Shown: positions 15,900 to 27,298, counted from the first letter of the stretch. The stretch: DNA of 64,000 nt from Halictus rubicundus (GCF_050948215.1 NW_027488876.1:124001-188000); one strand, 5' to 3'. Notes: generated from the sequence alone by a model not told the origin. Made by a program: numbers and translations.

Positions 15900-17530
15900 T
15901 AGGATAAGATAGAGGATAGGATAGGATGGAGGGTAGGATAGGGGATTGGATAAGATAGAGGATAGGATAGGATAGAGGATGGGATAGTATAGAGGATAGG
16001 ATATAATAGAGGATAGGATAGGAAAGAGGATAGGATAGGATAGACGATAGGATAGGATAGAGGATAGGATAGGATAGGATAGAGGATAGGATAGGATAGA
16101 GGATAGGATAGGATAGAGGATAGAATAGGATAGCGGATAGGATATGATAGAGGATAGGATAGGATAGAGGATAGAATAGGATAGAGGATAGGATATGATA
16201 GAGGATAGGATAGGATAGAGGATAGGATAGGATAGAGGATAGGATAGGATAGAGGATAGGATAGTATAGAGGATAGGATAGGATAGAGGATAGGATAGTA
16301 TAGAGGATAGGATATAATAGAGGATAGGATAGGATAGAGGATAGGATAGGATAGAGGATAGAATAGGATAGAGGATAGGATAGGATAGGATAGAGGATAG
16401 GATAGGATAGAGGATGGAGTAGGATAGAGGATGGAGTAGGATAGCGGATACGATATGATAGAGGATAGGATAGGATAGAGGATAGAATAGGATAGAGGAT
16501 AGGATATGATAGAGGATAGGATAGGATAGAGGATAGGATAGGATAGAGGATAGGATAGGATAGAGGATAGGATAGTATAGTGGATAGGATATAATAGAGG
16601 ATAGGATAGGATAGAGAATAGGATAGGATAGAGGATAGGTTAGGATAGAGTATAGTATAGGATAGAGGATAAGATAGGGTAGAGGATAGGATAGGATGGA
16701 GGATAGGATAGGATAGAGGATAGGATAGGATAGGATAGAGGATAGGATAGGATAGAGGATAGAATAGGATAGAGGATAGGATAGGATAGAGGATAGAATA
16801 GGATAGAGGATAGGATACGATAGAGGATAGGATATGATAGTGGATTGGATAGGATAGAGGATTGGTTAGGATAGAGAATATGATACGGTAGACGATAGTG
16901 GATTGGATCGGATACAGGATAGGAGGCGGTAGAGGATAGGATAGGATAGGATAGAGAATAGGATAGGATAGAGGATAGGGTAGGATAGAGGATAGGATAG
17001 GATAGAGGATAGGATAGGATAGAGGATAGAATAGGATAGCGGATAGGATATGATAGAGGATAGGATAGGATAGAGGATAGAATAGGATAGAGGATAGGAT
17101 ATGATAGACGATAGGATAGGATAGAGGATAGGATAGGATAGAGGATAGGATATGATAGAGGATAGGATAGGATAGAGGATAGGATAGGATAGAGGATAGG
17201 ATAGGATAGAGGATAGGATAGTTTAGAGGATAGGATATAATAGAGGATAGGATAGGATAGAGAATAGGATAGGATAGAGGATAGGTTAGGATAGAGGATA
17301 GTATAGGATAGAGGATAAGATAGGTTAGAGGATAGGATAGGATAGAGGATAGGATAGGATAGAGGATAGGATAGTATAGAGGATAGGATATAATAGAGGA
17401 TAGGATAGGATAGAGGATAGGATAGGATAGAGGATAGGATAGGATAGAGGATAAAATAGGATAGATGATATTACAGGAATGAGGATAGGATATGATAGAG
17501 GATACGATATTATAGAGGATAGGATAGGAT
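15900..17530. repeat. Third copy of the 7.9-9.5 kb satellite block
   Basis: Landmarks GGAGGGTAGG (15928), GGTAGACGATAGTGG (16887) and GATATTACAGG (17466) follow the same order as at 7886, 8901 and 9481. The offset is 8,042 at the first landmark and 7,986/7,985 at the other two, so about 56 bp was lost here or gained in the other copy. It lies shortly upstream of the 17.9-20.8 kb copy, so the region from 15.9 kb to the retroelement is a run of related higher-order blocks. Confidence 0.75.
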
Positions 17531-17899
17531 ACAGGATAGGATAGGATAGAGGATAGGATAGGATAGAGGATAGGATACGATAGAGGATAGGATAGGGGAT
17601 TGGATAGGATAGAGGATAGGATAGGATAGAGGATAGGATACGATAGAGGATACGATAGGATTGGATAGAGGATAGGATATAATAGAGGATAGGATAGGAA
17701 AGATGATAGGATATGATAGAGGATCGGATAGGATAGAGGATTGGATAGGATAGAGAATATGATACTGTAGACGATAGGGGATTGGATCGGATACAGGATA
17801 GGAGACGGTAGAGGATAGGATAGGATAGGATAGAGGATAGGATAGGATAGAGGATAGAATAGGATAGCGGATAGGATATGATAGAGGATAGGATAGGAT

Positions 17900-20810
17900 A
17901 GAGGATAGGATAGGATAGATGATATTATAGGAAAGAGGATAGGATAGGATAGAGGATAGGATAGGATAGGATAGAGGATAGGAAAGGATAGAGGATAGGA
18001 TAGGATAGAGGATAGCATATGATAGAGGATAGGATAGGATAGGATAGATGATAGGATAGGATAGAGGATAGGATAGGATAGAGCATAGGATACGATAGAG
18101 GATAGGATAGGGAATTGGATAGGATAGAGGATAGGATAGGACAGATGATATTATAGGAATGAGGATAGGATATGATAGAGGATACGATATTATAGAGGAT
18201 AGGATAGGATAGAGGATAGGATAGGATAGAGGATAGGATAGGATAGAGGATAGGATAGTATATAGGATAGCATAGGATAGAGGATAGGATAGGTTAGAGG
18301 ATATGATAGGATAGACGATAGGATACGATAGAGGATAGGATAGGATCGATGATAGGATAGGACAGAGGATACGATAGGATAGGATAGAGAATAGGATAGG
18401 ATAGAGGATAGGATAGGATAGAGGATAGGATATGATAGTGGATCGGATAGGATAGAGGATAGGATAGGGGATTGGATAGGATAGAGGATAGGATAGAGGA
18501 TAGGGTACGATAGAGGATACGATAGGATGGGATAGAGGATAGGATAGGATAGAGGATAGGATAGGATAGAGGATAGGATAAGATAGAGGATAGGATAGGA
18601 TGGAGGGTAGGATAGGGGATTGGATAAGATAGAGGATAGGATAGGATAGAGGATGGGATAGTATAGAGGATAGGATATAATAGAGGATAGGATAGGAAAG
18701 AGGATAGGATAGGATAGACGATAGGATAGGATAGAGGATAGGATAGGATAGGATAGAGGATAGGATAGGATAGAGGATAGGATAGGATAGAGGATAGAAT
18801 AGGATAGCGGATAGGATATGATAGAGGATAGGATAGGATAGAGGATAGAATAGGATAGAGGATAGGATATGATAGAGGATAGGATAGGATAGAGGATAGG
18901 ATAGGATAGAGGATAGGATAGGATAGAGGATAGGATAGTATAGAGGATAGGATAGGATAGAGGATAGGATAGTATAGAGGATAGGATATAATAGAGGATA
19001 GGATAGGATAGAGGATAGGATAGGATAGAGGATAGAATAGGATAGAGGATAGGATAGGATAGGATAGAGGATAGGATAGGATAGAGGATGGAGTAGGATA
19101 GAGGATGGAGTAGGATAGCGGATAGGATATGATAGAGGATAGGATAGGATAGAGGATAGAATAGGATAGAGGATAGGATATGATAGAGGATAGGATAGGA
19201 TAGAGGATAGGATAGGATAGAGGATAGGATAGGATAGAGGATAGGATAGTATAGTGGATAGGATATAATAGAGGATAGGATAGGATAGAGAATAGGATAG
19301 GATAGAGGATAGGTTAGGATAGAGTATAGTATAGGATAGAGGATAAGATAGGGTAGAGGATAGGATAGGATGGAGGATAGGATAGGATAGAGGATAGGAT
19401 AGGATAGGATAGAGGATAGGATAGGATAGAGGATAGAATAGGATAGAGGATAGGATAGGATAGAGGATAGAATAGGATAGAGGATAGGATACGATAGAGG
19501 ATAGGATATGATAGTGGATTGGATAGGATAGAGGATTGGTTAGGATAGAGAATATGATACGGTAGACGATAGTGGATTGGATCGGATACAGGATAGGAGG
19601 CGGTAGAGGATAGGATAGGATAGGATAGAGAATAGGATAGGATAGAGGATAGGGTAGGATAGAGGATAGGATAGGATAGAGGATAGGATAGGATAGAGGA
19701 TAGAATAGGATAGCGGATAGGATATGATAGAGGATAGGATAGGATAGAGGATAGAATAGGATAGAGGATAGGATATGATAGACGATAGGATAGGATAGAG
19801 GATAGGATAGGATAGAGGATAGGATATGATAGAGGATAGGATAGGATAGAGGATAGGATAGGATAGAGGATAGGATAGGATAGAGGATAGGATAGTTTAG
19901 AGGATAGGATATAATAGAGGATAGGATAGGATAGAGAATAGGATAGGATAGAGGATAGGTTAGGATAGAGGATAGTATAGGATAGAGGATAAGATAGGTT
20001 AGAGGATAGGATAGGATAGAGGATAGGATAGGATAGAGGATAGGATAGTATAGAGGATAGGATATAATAGAGGATAGGATAGGATAGAGGATAGGATAGG
20101 ATAGAGGATAGGATAGGATAGAGGATAAAATAGGATAGATGATATTACAGGAATGAGGATAGGATATGATAGAGGATACGATATTATAGAGGATAGGATA
20201 GGATACAGGATAGGATAGGATAGAGGATAGGATAGGATAGAGGATAGGATAGTATAGAGGATAGGATAGGATAGAGGATAGGATAGGATAGAGGATAGGA
20301 TGCGATAGAGGATACGAAAGGATAGGATAGAGGGTAGGATAGGATAGAGGATAGAATACGATAGAGGATAGGATAGGATAATGGATAGGATATGATAGAG
20401 GATAGGATAGGATAGAGGATAGGATAGGATAGAGGATAGGATAGGATAGAGGATAGGATAAGATAGAGGATATGATAGGATAGACGATAGGATACGATAG
20501 AGGATAGGATAGGATCTAGGCTAAGATAGGACAGAGGATACGATAGGATAGGATAGAGGATAGGATAGGATAGAGGATAGGATAAGATAGAGGATATGAT
20601 AGGATAGACGATAGGATACGATAGAGGATAGGATAGGATCTAGGCTAGGATAGGACAGAGGATACGATAGGATAGGATAGAGGATAGGTTAGGATAGAGG
20701 ATAGGATATGATAGTGGATCGGATAGGATAGAGGATAGGATAGGGGATTGGATAGGATAGAGGATAGGATTGAGGATAGGGTACGATAGAGGATACGATA
20801 GGATGGGATA
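17900..20810. repeat. Second copy of the 7.3-10.15 kb satellite block
   Basis: This segment aligns with 7,260-10,150 at offsets of 10,624 to 10,660 bp. It also contains an undisrupted version (about 19720-19900) of the sequence into which the retroelement at 22741 inserted. It therefore serves as an internal empty-site reference. The target bases correspond to 19803-19820 and are followed by AGGATATGATAGAGG, as in the right flank of the element. Confidence 0.8.
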
Positions 20811-20959
20811 GAGGATAGAATAGGATAGCGGATAGGATATGATAGAGGATAGGATAGGATAGGATAGAGGATAGAATAGGATAGAGGATAGGATATGATA
20901 GACGATAGGATAGGATAGAGGATAGGATAGGATAGAGGATAGGATATGATAGATGATAG

Positions 20960-22722
20960 GATAGGATAGAGGATAGGATAGGATAGAGGATAGGATAGGA
21001 TAGAGGATAGGATAGTTTAGAGGATAGGATATAATAGAGGATAGGATAGGATAGAGAATAGGATAGGATAGAGGATAGGTTAGGATAGAGGATAGTATAG
21101 GATAGAGGATAAGATAGGTTAGAGGATAGGATAGGATAGAGGATAGGATAGTATAGAGGATAGGATATAATAGAGGATAGGATAGGATAGAGGATAGGAT
21201 AGGATAGAGGATAAAATAGGATAGATGATATTACAGGAATGAGGATAGGATATGATAGAGGATACGATATTATAGAGGATAGGATAGGATACAGGATAGG
21301 ATAGGATAGAGGATAGGATAGGATAGAGGATAGGATAGTATAGAGGATAGGATAGGATAGAGGATAGGATAGGATAGAGGATAGGATGCGATAGAGGATA
21401 CGAAAGGATAGGATAGAGGGTAGGATAGGATAGAGGATAGAATACGATAGAGGATAGGATAGGATAGTGGATAGGATATGATAGAGGATAGGATAGGATA
21501 GAGGATAGGATAGGATGCAGGATAGGATAGGATAGAGGATAGGATAGGATCTAGGCTAAGATAGGACAGAGGATACGATAGGATAGGATAGAGGATAGGA
21601 TAGGATAGAGGATAGGATAAGATAGAGGATATGATAGGATAGACGATAGGATACGATAGAGGATAGGATAGGATCTAGGCTAGGATAGGACAGAGGATAC
21701 GATAGGATAGGATAGAGGATAGGATAGGATAGAGGATAGGATATGATAGTGGATCGGATAGGATAGAGGATAGGATAGGGGATTGGATAGGCTAGAGGAT
21801 AGGATAGAGGATAGGGTACGATAGAGGATACGATAGGATGGGATAGAGGATAGAATAGGATAGAGGATAGGATAGGATAGAGGATAGGATAAGATAGAGG
21901 ATACGATAGGATAGAGGATAGGATAGGGGATTGGATAGGATAGAGGATAGGATAGGACAGAGGATAGTATACGATAGAGGATACGATAGGATAGGATAGA
22001 GGATAGGATAGGATAGATAATAGGATAATATAGAGGATAGGATAAGATAGAGGATAGGATAGGATAGAGGATAGGATAGTATAGAGGATAGGATATAATA
22101 GAGGATAGGATAGGAAAGAGGATAGGATAGGATAGACGATAGGATAGGATAGAGGATAGGATAGGATAGGATAGAGGATAGGATAGGATAGAGGATAGGA
22201 TAGGATAGAGGATAGGATAGGATAGAGGATAGGATAGTATAGAGGATAGGATATAATAGAGGATAGGATAGGATAGAGAATAGGATAGGATAGAGGATAG
22301 GTTAGGATAGAGGATAGTATAGGATAGAGGATAAGATACGGTAGAGGATAGGATAGGATAGAGGATAGGATAGGATAGGATAGAGGATAGGATAGGATAG
22401 AGGATAGAATAGGATAGAGGAAAGGATAGGATAGAGGATAGAATAGGATTGAGGATAGGATACGATAGAGGATAGGATATGATAGAGGATAGGATAGGAT
22501 AGAGGATAGGATAGGATAGAGGATAGGATAGGATAGAGGATAGGATAGGGGATTGGATAGGATAGAGGATAGGATAGAGGATAGGGTACGATAGAGGATA
22601 CGATAGGATGGGATAGAGGATAGAATTGGATAGCGGATAGGATATGATAGAGGATAGGATAGGATAGAGGATAGAATAGGATAGAGGATAGGATATGATA
22701 GACGATAGGATAGGATAGAGGA
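20960..22722. repeat. Satellite block homologous to the retroelement's right flank
   Basis: Markers GATGCAGG (21514) and GATAGATAATAGG (22012) recur at 28132 and 28630, an offset of exactly 6,618 in both cases. Subtracting the element plus its 18-bp duplication (4,874 bp) leaves a local array period of about 1,744 bp. Further on, ATAAGATACG at 22331 corresponds to 29068 (offset 6,737), so an indel of about 119 bp separates the copies there. The retroelement thus sits within a series of about 1.7-kb higher-order units. Confidence 0.75.
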
Positions 22723-22740
22723 TAGGATAGGATAGAGGAT
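22723..22740 (+). repeat. Target-site duplication, left copy (18 bp)
   Basis: The sequence TAGGATAGGATAGAGGAT ends at the junction with the GC-rich element and is repeated directly after the poly(A) tail at 27597-27614. Uninterrupted paralogous blocks (for example 19803-19820) contain it once, followed by AGGATATGATAGAGG. The duplication could be 19 bp if the last A of the tail is counted. Because 18 bp is one satellite unit plus one base, a one-unit length difference in the pre-insertion allele combined with a 1-bp duplication cannot be excluded. Confidence 0.7.
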
Positions 22741-23979
22741 CGGTTCCGGACGATTCTGGCCGGGTTGGCCCCGGCCCTCCGGGCGGAGGGTAAATCGGCG
22801 CGCGAGGCGACGCCGGTGGCTTCTCTGCCGGCGACGTCTGTCACCAAGGGGACTGGACCGGTGGTCGTGTCCAACGTGAGGGTGGTGCCCCCCGTTATCA
22901 TTCCGCCACCGGTCGTCCCGGCCTCGTGGATGGAGGTGACGAGCAAGGCGGCGAAGAGGGCCAAGAAGAAGATGGCCGCGGAGGAGGCTGCGGCGAGAGC
23001 AGCCGCGGCCGAGGCAGCTGCCGCCGCTTCACGGCTGCAGGCTGCGAGGGAGCCGAGGGCGGCGGGCGGCGCACGAGTGCAGGGCGGCGCGAGCGCGGCG
23101 AAGCCCGCCGCCGGGAGGGACGGTGGCCTGGGACGCACCCCCAGAACGGGAGCAGTGGCCATCACCATCCCCGAGAGCTGCAAGCTCACTTATTCGGAGG
23201 TGATGGCCAGGGCAAAAGAGAGGGTGGACCTCAAGGCTATCGGGATCGAGTCGGGGGTGCTTCCCAGGCGGTCGAAAACCGGCGGGATCCTCCTGGAGGT
23301 CAGGGGCACGGGGTGCCAGGAGAAGGCACGGGCCCTCTCCGGGAGGATCGCCGAGGCGCTTGGGGGGACCGGGGTTAAGGTCTCCCAGGCGGTCAAGCGC
23401 GGCGAGGTGCGCGTGGCGGGCCTGGACGACTCGGTGTCGCCCGGGGACGTAGCGGCGGCGCTGGCGGCGGCGGGGGGGTGTTCCGCGGCGGAGTTCCGGG
23501 TCGGCGAGATCCGCAGACCCGCCTCGGAGCAGGCGCTGGGCTCCTGTTGGGCCCAGGGCCCCCTCGCGGCCGTCAAGAAAGTGTTGGCGGGAGGCCGGCT
23601 GCTGGCCGGCTGGTCCTCGGCCCGCGTCGAGGCGCTGAGGGAGCGGCCCCTCCAATGCTTCCGTTGTTTGGAGACGGGGCACACGCGGGCGACATGCAAG
23701 AGCGCGGTCGACAGAGGCGCGATGTGCTACCGCTGCGGGGCGGCGGAGCACCGGGCTTCGGCCTGTAAGGCCGCCCCCAGGTGTCCGCTCTGCGCGGACC
23801 TGGGGAGACCATCGGGCCATAGATTCGGGGCCAAAGCGTGTGCCCCGGCTCCCAAGAGGGGCCGCGCGGCGACGAAAGAGAAGGGCGCGTCTGGGGCTGC
23901 ATCCGCGCAGCGGCCGCAGACGGCGCCGGGGGCCCGGACCTCCCAGGGAGGGGACTCTGCAGAGCCCATGTTAGAGTAG
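22741..23979 (+). CDS. ORF1 gag-like nucleic-acid-binding protein, N-terminus missing
   Basis: This frame is open from the element's 5' junction to TAG at 23977-23979 (412 codons counted from 22741). No ATG precedes codon 64, and the frame runs upstream into satellite and stops at 22723, so the true start was lost by truncation. Residues 63-78 (WMEVT then a lysine-rich run) resemble the basic segment found before the core of R1-clade ORF1 proteins. About residues 141-300 form the conserved gag core, including IPESCKLTYSEVM and GLDDSVSP. Three knuckles follow: C-X2-C-X4-H-X4-C at 306-319, the same pattern at 329-342, and a longer C-X2-C...H...C at 348-367. In this family the protein binds element RNA and forms the RNP, and in TRAS/SART it directs nuclear or telomeric localisation. 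Its 3' end overlaps ORF2 in another frame. No internal stop is present, but the missing N-terminus probably makes this copy's protein non-functional or untranslated. Confidence 0.88.
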   Translation, partial: RFRTILAGLAPALRAEGKSAREATPVASLPATSVTKGTGPVVVSNVRVVPPVIIPPPVVPASWMEVTSKAAKRAKKKMAAEEAAARAAAAEAAAAASRLQAAREPRAAGGARVQGGASAAKPAAGRDGGLGRTPRTGAVAITIPESCKLTYSEVMARAKERVDLKAIGIESGVLPRRSKTGGILLEVRGTGCQEKARALSGRIAEALGGTGVKVSQAVKRGEVRVAGLDDSVSPGDVAAALAAAGGCSAAEFRVGEIRRPASEQALGSCWAQGPLAAVKKVLAGGRLLAGWSSARVEALRERPLQCFRCLETGHTRATCKSAVDRGAMCYRCGAAEHRASACKAAPRCPLCADLGRPSGHRFGAKACAPAPKRGRAATKEKGASGAASAQRPQTAPGARTSQGGDSAEPMLE

Positions 23980-26900
23980 GTACTTTTAATCCTACTCCGG
24001 TTCTGCAGGCGAACCTCAACCACTCGCGCGCGGCACAGGACCTGTTTGTCCAAGCCGTGCGCGAGTGGGGGGCTGGGCTGGCAGTTGCGGCGGAGCCGTA
24101 CGCAATCCCCGAACACCCCTTCTGGGTGGGGGACGAGATCGGCTCCGTAGTAATAGTGGCGGGAAGCCGCCCCGGGTCCCCGTCGGTCTCCCTTCTGGAG
24201 CGGGGCGAGGGATTCGTGGCGGTGCAATGGGGGGACATCGCGGTTGTCGGGATCTACATCTCGCCGAGCTGTGGCCTCGATCAATTTCGGGGGTTCCTGG
24301 GCGGGCTGAACAGCTGCATCGCGCGGTGCAGCGCCCGCCCGGTTCTCGTTTTGGGAGACTTCAATGCCCACGCGGTATCGTGGGGGAGTCCCAGGACGAC
24401 CACTAGGGGTAGCGAGGTGTTAACCTGGGCGGCCGGCCTGGATCTCCGGTTGATTAACCGGGGATCCACGCCGACGTGCGTGCGTCCGCAGGGGGTCTCG
24501 ATTGTCGACCTGACATGGGGGACTCCCTCGGCCGTGCGCCGGGTGTCGGGATGGAGGGTGGCCGAGGAGATAGAGATTGCGTCAGACCATACGCCCATCG
24601 TCATGGACGTGTGGCCCACCCTCCACGCGCGGGATTCCCGGCCGGGCCGGGGGGACCGACGGCCGCGATGGGCCTTGAAGCGGCTGGACGCGGACGCGTT
24701 CGGGGCCGCGGTAGCCGCGGCGACATGGACGGGGCCGGCCCTGTCCGAGCTGGCGCCTGCGCAAGGGGCGAGGCGGCTGCGGGAGGTAATGACGGCGGTG
24801 TGCGACACCGCCATGCCCCGCAGCCGGTTCGCCCCCAGGAGGGCGGCGTACTGGTGGTCCGCCGGCATTGCGGAGCTCCGGCGTGCCTGCAATGCCGCGC
24901 GGCGTCGGTACGGCCGAGCGCGTAGGAGGCGCGACGACGAGGAGGCGACGGCGAGGCTCGGCGGGGAGTACCGAGCCGCGCTCGGGGTTCTCCGCAGGGC
25001 TATCGCGCGGGCCAAGGCCGACGCGTGGTCGGAGCTCGTCGGCACGGTGGACTCCGATCCATGGGGGCGCCCGTACAAGCTTGTCATGAACAAGCTGCGT
25101 GCGTGGGCGCCTCCGGTGACGGAGTCGATGGACCCCCACCTGCTCGAGGGAGTGGTGGCGTCCCTCTTCCCGCGAGAGGGGGGACAACTGCGCCGCTCCC
25201 ATTGGGAACAGGAGCCTCTCTCCTGGTCCGCAGAGTGGGAGGTGTCGGCCGGCGAGCTGGGTGAGGCGATGGCCAGGGCGCGGCGGGTGGGCCGCAAGGC
25301 CCCGGGCCCGGACGGGGTGCCGGGCCGCGCGTTGGTCTTGGCCCTGGAGGGGGGACTCGCCGCCGAACTCCGGCAGCTGTATAACGGCTGTCTGAGGGAG
25401 GGGGTGTTCCCCACGGAGTGGAAGTCGGGCAGGTTGGTCCTCCTTCCGAAGGGGGGCAAGTCCCGGGACTCGCCCTCAGGGTACCGGCCAATTTGTCTGC
25501 TGGACGAGGCGGGGAAGTTGTTCGAGCGCGTACTCGTTGGACGCCTCGTCCGGCACCTGTCGGCGGGAGGGGTCCCCGATCTGAGCGGGGTTCAATTCGG
25601 CTTCCGGGAGGGTCTCTCCACCGTCGACGCTATTCGGCGGGTGAGGGCTCTCTCGGAGGCCTGTACGAGGGGGGGCGGTGTTGCGTTGGCGATATCCTTG
25701 GATATCGCTAACGCGTTCAACACCGTCCCCTGGGATCGGATAATGGAGGCCCTGGTCTTCCACCGGGTGCCTCTGTATCTCAGAAGGGTGATCGGGAGCT
25801 ATCTCTCCGACAGGGGTATAGAGTATCCCGGCCGGTACGGGATGGTGCGCAGGGGCGTCGTGCGCGGGGTTCCGCAGGGCTCGGTGTTGGGCCCGTTGCT
25901 GTGGAATCTTGCGTACGATCGCGTCCTGCGGGAGGAGATGCCTCCCGGGGTCAGCCTGACGTGTTACGCCGACGACACGCTGGTATTGGCCACCGGGAGG
26001 TATGCGAAGGAGGCCATCTGCCTGGCGGAGCGCGGCGCGTGGCGCGCGGTGCGCGCGATCCGGTCGCTGGGCCTAGAGGTGTCCGTCGAGAAAACCAGGG
26101 CCATGTGGTTTCTCCGCTCGGCCCGGTTGGCGGCGCCTCCCCAGTGCTGGATCTGCGTGGGGGAGGGGATGGTCAAGGTCGGGTCCCAGATGCGGTACCT
26201 GGGACTCGAGCTTGACGGCCGGTGGCGTTTTGACCGCCACCTTGAGTCGCTGGCGCCCCGGGCGGAGAGGGCGACCGCTGCGCTCGGTCGCCTTCTCCCG
26301 AATCTCGGGGGACCCTGTGGACGGGTGCGTCGTCTGTTCGCGGTGGTGGTGCGAGTTTTGGTCCTGTACGGAGCCCCTGTGTGGGCGCGCGATGTCTTGG
26401 CTAGGGGGCGCAGTGGCGGCACACGGTCGCTGCTGCGTCGCATCGAGCGCAGGCTGGCCATAGGCATCGTGCGGGGGTACCGCACCATTTCATACGCGAC
26501 GGCGATGGTGATGTCGGGGCTGATCCCCCTCGAGCTGGAGGCCCGCGTGTTGGCGGATGTGCATACGCACTCCAGGGAACTCCGGCTCCGGGGGGTGGCC
26601 CCGGATCAGGCGCGGCTCATGGTGGATGAGCTCAGGCGACATGCTCGGCGGCACGCAGCCCGGGAGTGGCGCGATAGCCTTCCCGGGACAAGGGAGGGCG
26701 AGAGGCGGGCCGTTCGGGCCATCCTCCCGGTGTTCGATCAATGGAACAGGGGATGGATGGGGCATAGGGTCTCCTACCGTGTGACGCAGGTGATGAGCGG
26801 GCACGGGTGCTTCGGCGACTACCTGTGTCGCATCGGGAGGGAGACCGAGGAGGCGTGTCACCACTGCGGCGAGCCGCGGGACACGGCGCAACACACTCTG

Positions 26901-27158
26901 GAGGAGTGTCCGGCATGGGGGGGAGAGCGCCGTGCCCTGCGGCGCGCGGTGGGCCACGACCTCTCGCTCCCGGCTGTCGTCGCTGCGGCAGCCGGTGGCG
27001 AGGAGGCGTGGAGGGGGTTCGCTTCCTTCTGCGAGCGGGTTATGCTGCGGAAGGAGGCTGCGGAACGGGATCGGGAGCGTAATCACGATCCCGGCCGAAG
27101 GGGGGGGAGGCGGCGCAGGGTACGCCCCGGGGCCGTACCCCCGTTGCGACGCCTCTGA
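23838..27158 (+). CDS. ORF2 endonuclease / reverse transcriptase polyprotein
   Basis: The open frame of 1,106 codons ends with TGA at 27156-27158. Residues here count from 23838, the first GTG after an in-frame stop at 23820; the real start is uncertain because the first ATG lies inside the endonuclease domain (MDVWP, just after H251). The endonuclease spans about residues 55-255 with expected catalytic positions: N59 in QANLNHS, E86 in AEPY, D174/N176 in GDFNAH and S249-D250-H251. Reverse transcriptase spans about 480-770: GPDGVPGRAL, YRPICLLDEAGKLFER from Y549, D622 in SLDIANAFNTV, GVPQGSVLGPLLW, and Y710-A-D-D713. A C-terminal finger C-X2-C-X8-H-X4-C lies at 1007-1024. In this family the endonuclease nicks target DNA and the RT primes cDNA on the nick. 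All catalytic residues are intact and no RNase H domain is evident, as in R1/TRAS/SART. The frame is -1 relative to ORF1, overlapping it by up to 157 nt. Confidence 0.93.
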   Translation: MCPGSQEGPRGDEREGRVWGCIRAAAADGAGGPDLPGRGLCRAHVRVGTFNPTPVLQANLNHSRAAQDLFVQAVREWGAGLAVAAEPYAIPEHPFWVGDEIGSVVIVAGSRPGSPSVSLLERGEGFVAVQWGDIAVVGIYISPSCGLDQFRGFLGGLNSCIARCSARPVLVLGDFNAHAVSWGSPRTTTRGSEVLTWAAGLDLRLINRGSTPTCVRPQGVSIVDLTWGTPSAVRRVSGWRVAEEIEIASDHTPIVMDVWPTLHARDSRPGRGDRRPRWALKRLDADAFGAAVAAATWTGPALSELAPAQGARRLREVMTAVCDTAMPRSRFAPRRAAYWWSAGIAELRRACNAARRRYGRARRRRDDEEATARLGGEYRAALGVLRRAIARAKADAWSELVGTVDSDPWGRPYKLVMNKLRAWAPPVTESMDPHLLEGVVASLFPREGGQLRRSHWEQEPLSWSAEWEVSAGELGEAMARARRVGRKAPGPDGVPGRALVLALEGGLAAELRQLYNGCLREGVFPTEWKSGRLVLLPKGGKSRDSPSGYRPICLLDEAGKLFERVLVGRLVRHLSAGGVPDLSGVQFGFREGLSTVDAIRRVRALSEACTRGGGVALAISLDIANAFNTVPWDRIMEALVFHRVPLYLRRVIGSYLSDRGIEYPGRYGMVRRGVVRGVPQGSVLGPLLWNLAYDRVLREEMPPGVSLTCYADDTLVLATGRYAKEAICLAERGAWRAVRAIRSLGLEVSVEKTRAMWFLRSARLAAPPQCWICVGEGMVKVGSQMRYLGLELDGRWRFDRHLESLAPRAERATAALGRLLPNLGGPCGRVRRLFAVVVRVLVLYGAPVWARDVLARGRSGGTRSLLRRIERRLAIGIVRGYRTISYATAMVMSGLIPLELEARVLADVHTHSRELRLRGVAPDQARLMVDELRRHARRHAAREWRDSLPGTREGERRAVRAILPVFDQWNRGWMGHRVSYRVTQVMSGHGCFGDYLCRIGRETEEACHHCGEPRDTAQHTLEECPAWGGERRALRRAVGHDLSLPAVVAAAAGGEEAWRGFASFCERVMLRKEAAERDRERNHDPGRRGGRRRRVRPGAVPPLRRL

Positions 27159-27298
27159 CGCGAGCGGGGACGCCCTTGATGATCTCGAGGCGGGGGATCG
27201 GATATCCCCTTACACTCGGTCACCAACGGCGTCCCCGGAGGCCGCCGGGCATCTCGGGCGGGGGCTCGGATGCTCATAGGGCGGCCTAACAGGGGGGG

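Larger units (their letters stand above)
1..22740. repeat. 17-bp telomere-like satellite array, left arm
   Basis: This is a continuous tandem array of the unit AGAGGATAGGATAGGAT. It is visible from the first line, where successive 17-mers differ by one or a few substitutions. Units of 12 bp (AGAGGATAGGAT) and 22 bp occur where an AGGAT pentamer has been lost or gained. The plus strand is almost free of C in the consensus, and C occurs only in variants such as ACGAT, TCGG and CTAGG. The unit can also be written ATAGG-ATAGG-ATAGAGG, so its pentamer is one substitution from the insect telomere repeat TTAGG. Exact TTAGG words occur as scattered point variants (for example GGTTAGGAT near 235 and 3061). 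I found no host gene, RNA gene or other unique sequence in this stretch. The minus-strand open frames here are repeat artefacts. Confidence 0.97.

Noticed and set aside
2130..18018. Left-arm minus-strand frames at 2130-3590, 6030-8208, 9861-11218, 12043-13911 and 15664-18018
   Set aside because: They have the same satellite-derived LSYP/ILSS composition, and their ends are set by random variants that create stops, not by gene structure.
22765..22767. TTG at 22765 as the ORF1 start
   Set aside because: It is only an alternative codon in a bacterial-style search. The frame is open back to the element junction, so the start is missing through 5' truncation.
22302..23189. Minus-strand frame of 295 codons running from the element into satellite
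   Set aside because: It is antisense to ORF1, its first half is a shadow of GC-rich coding sequence and its second half is satellite.
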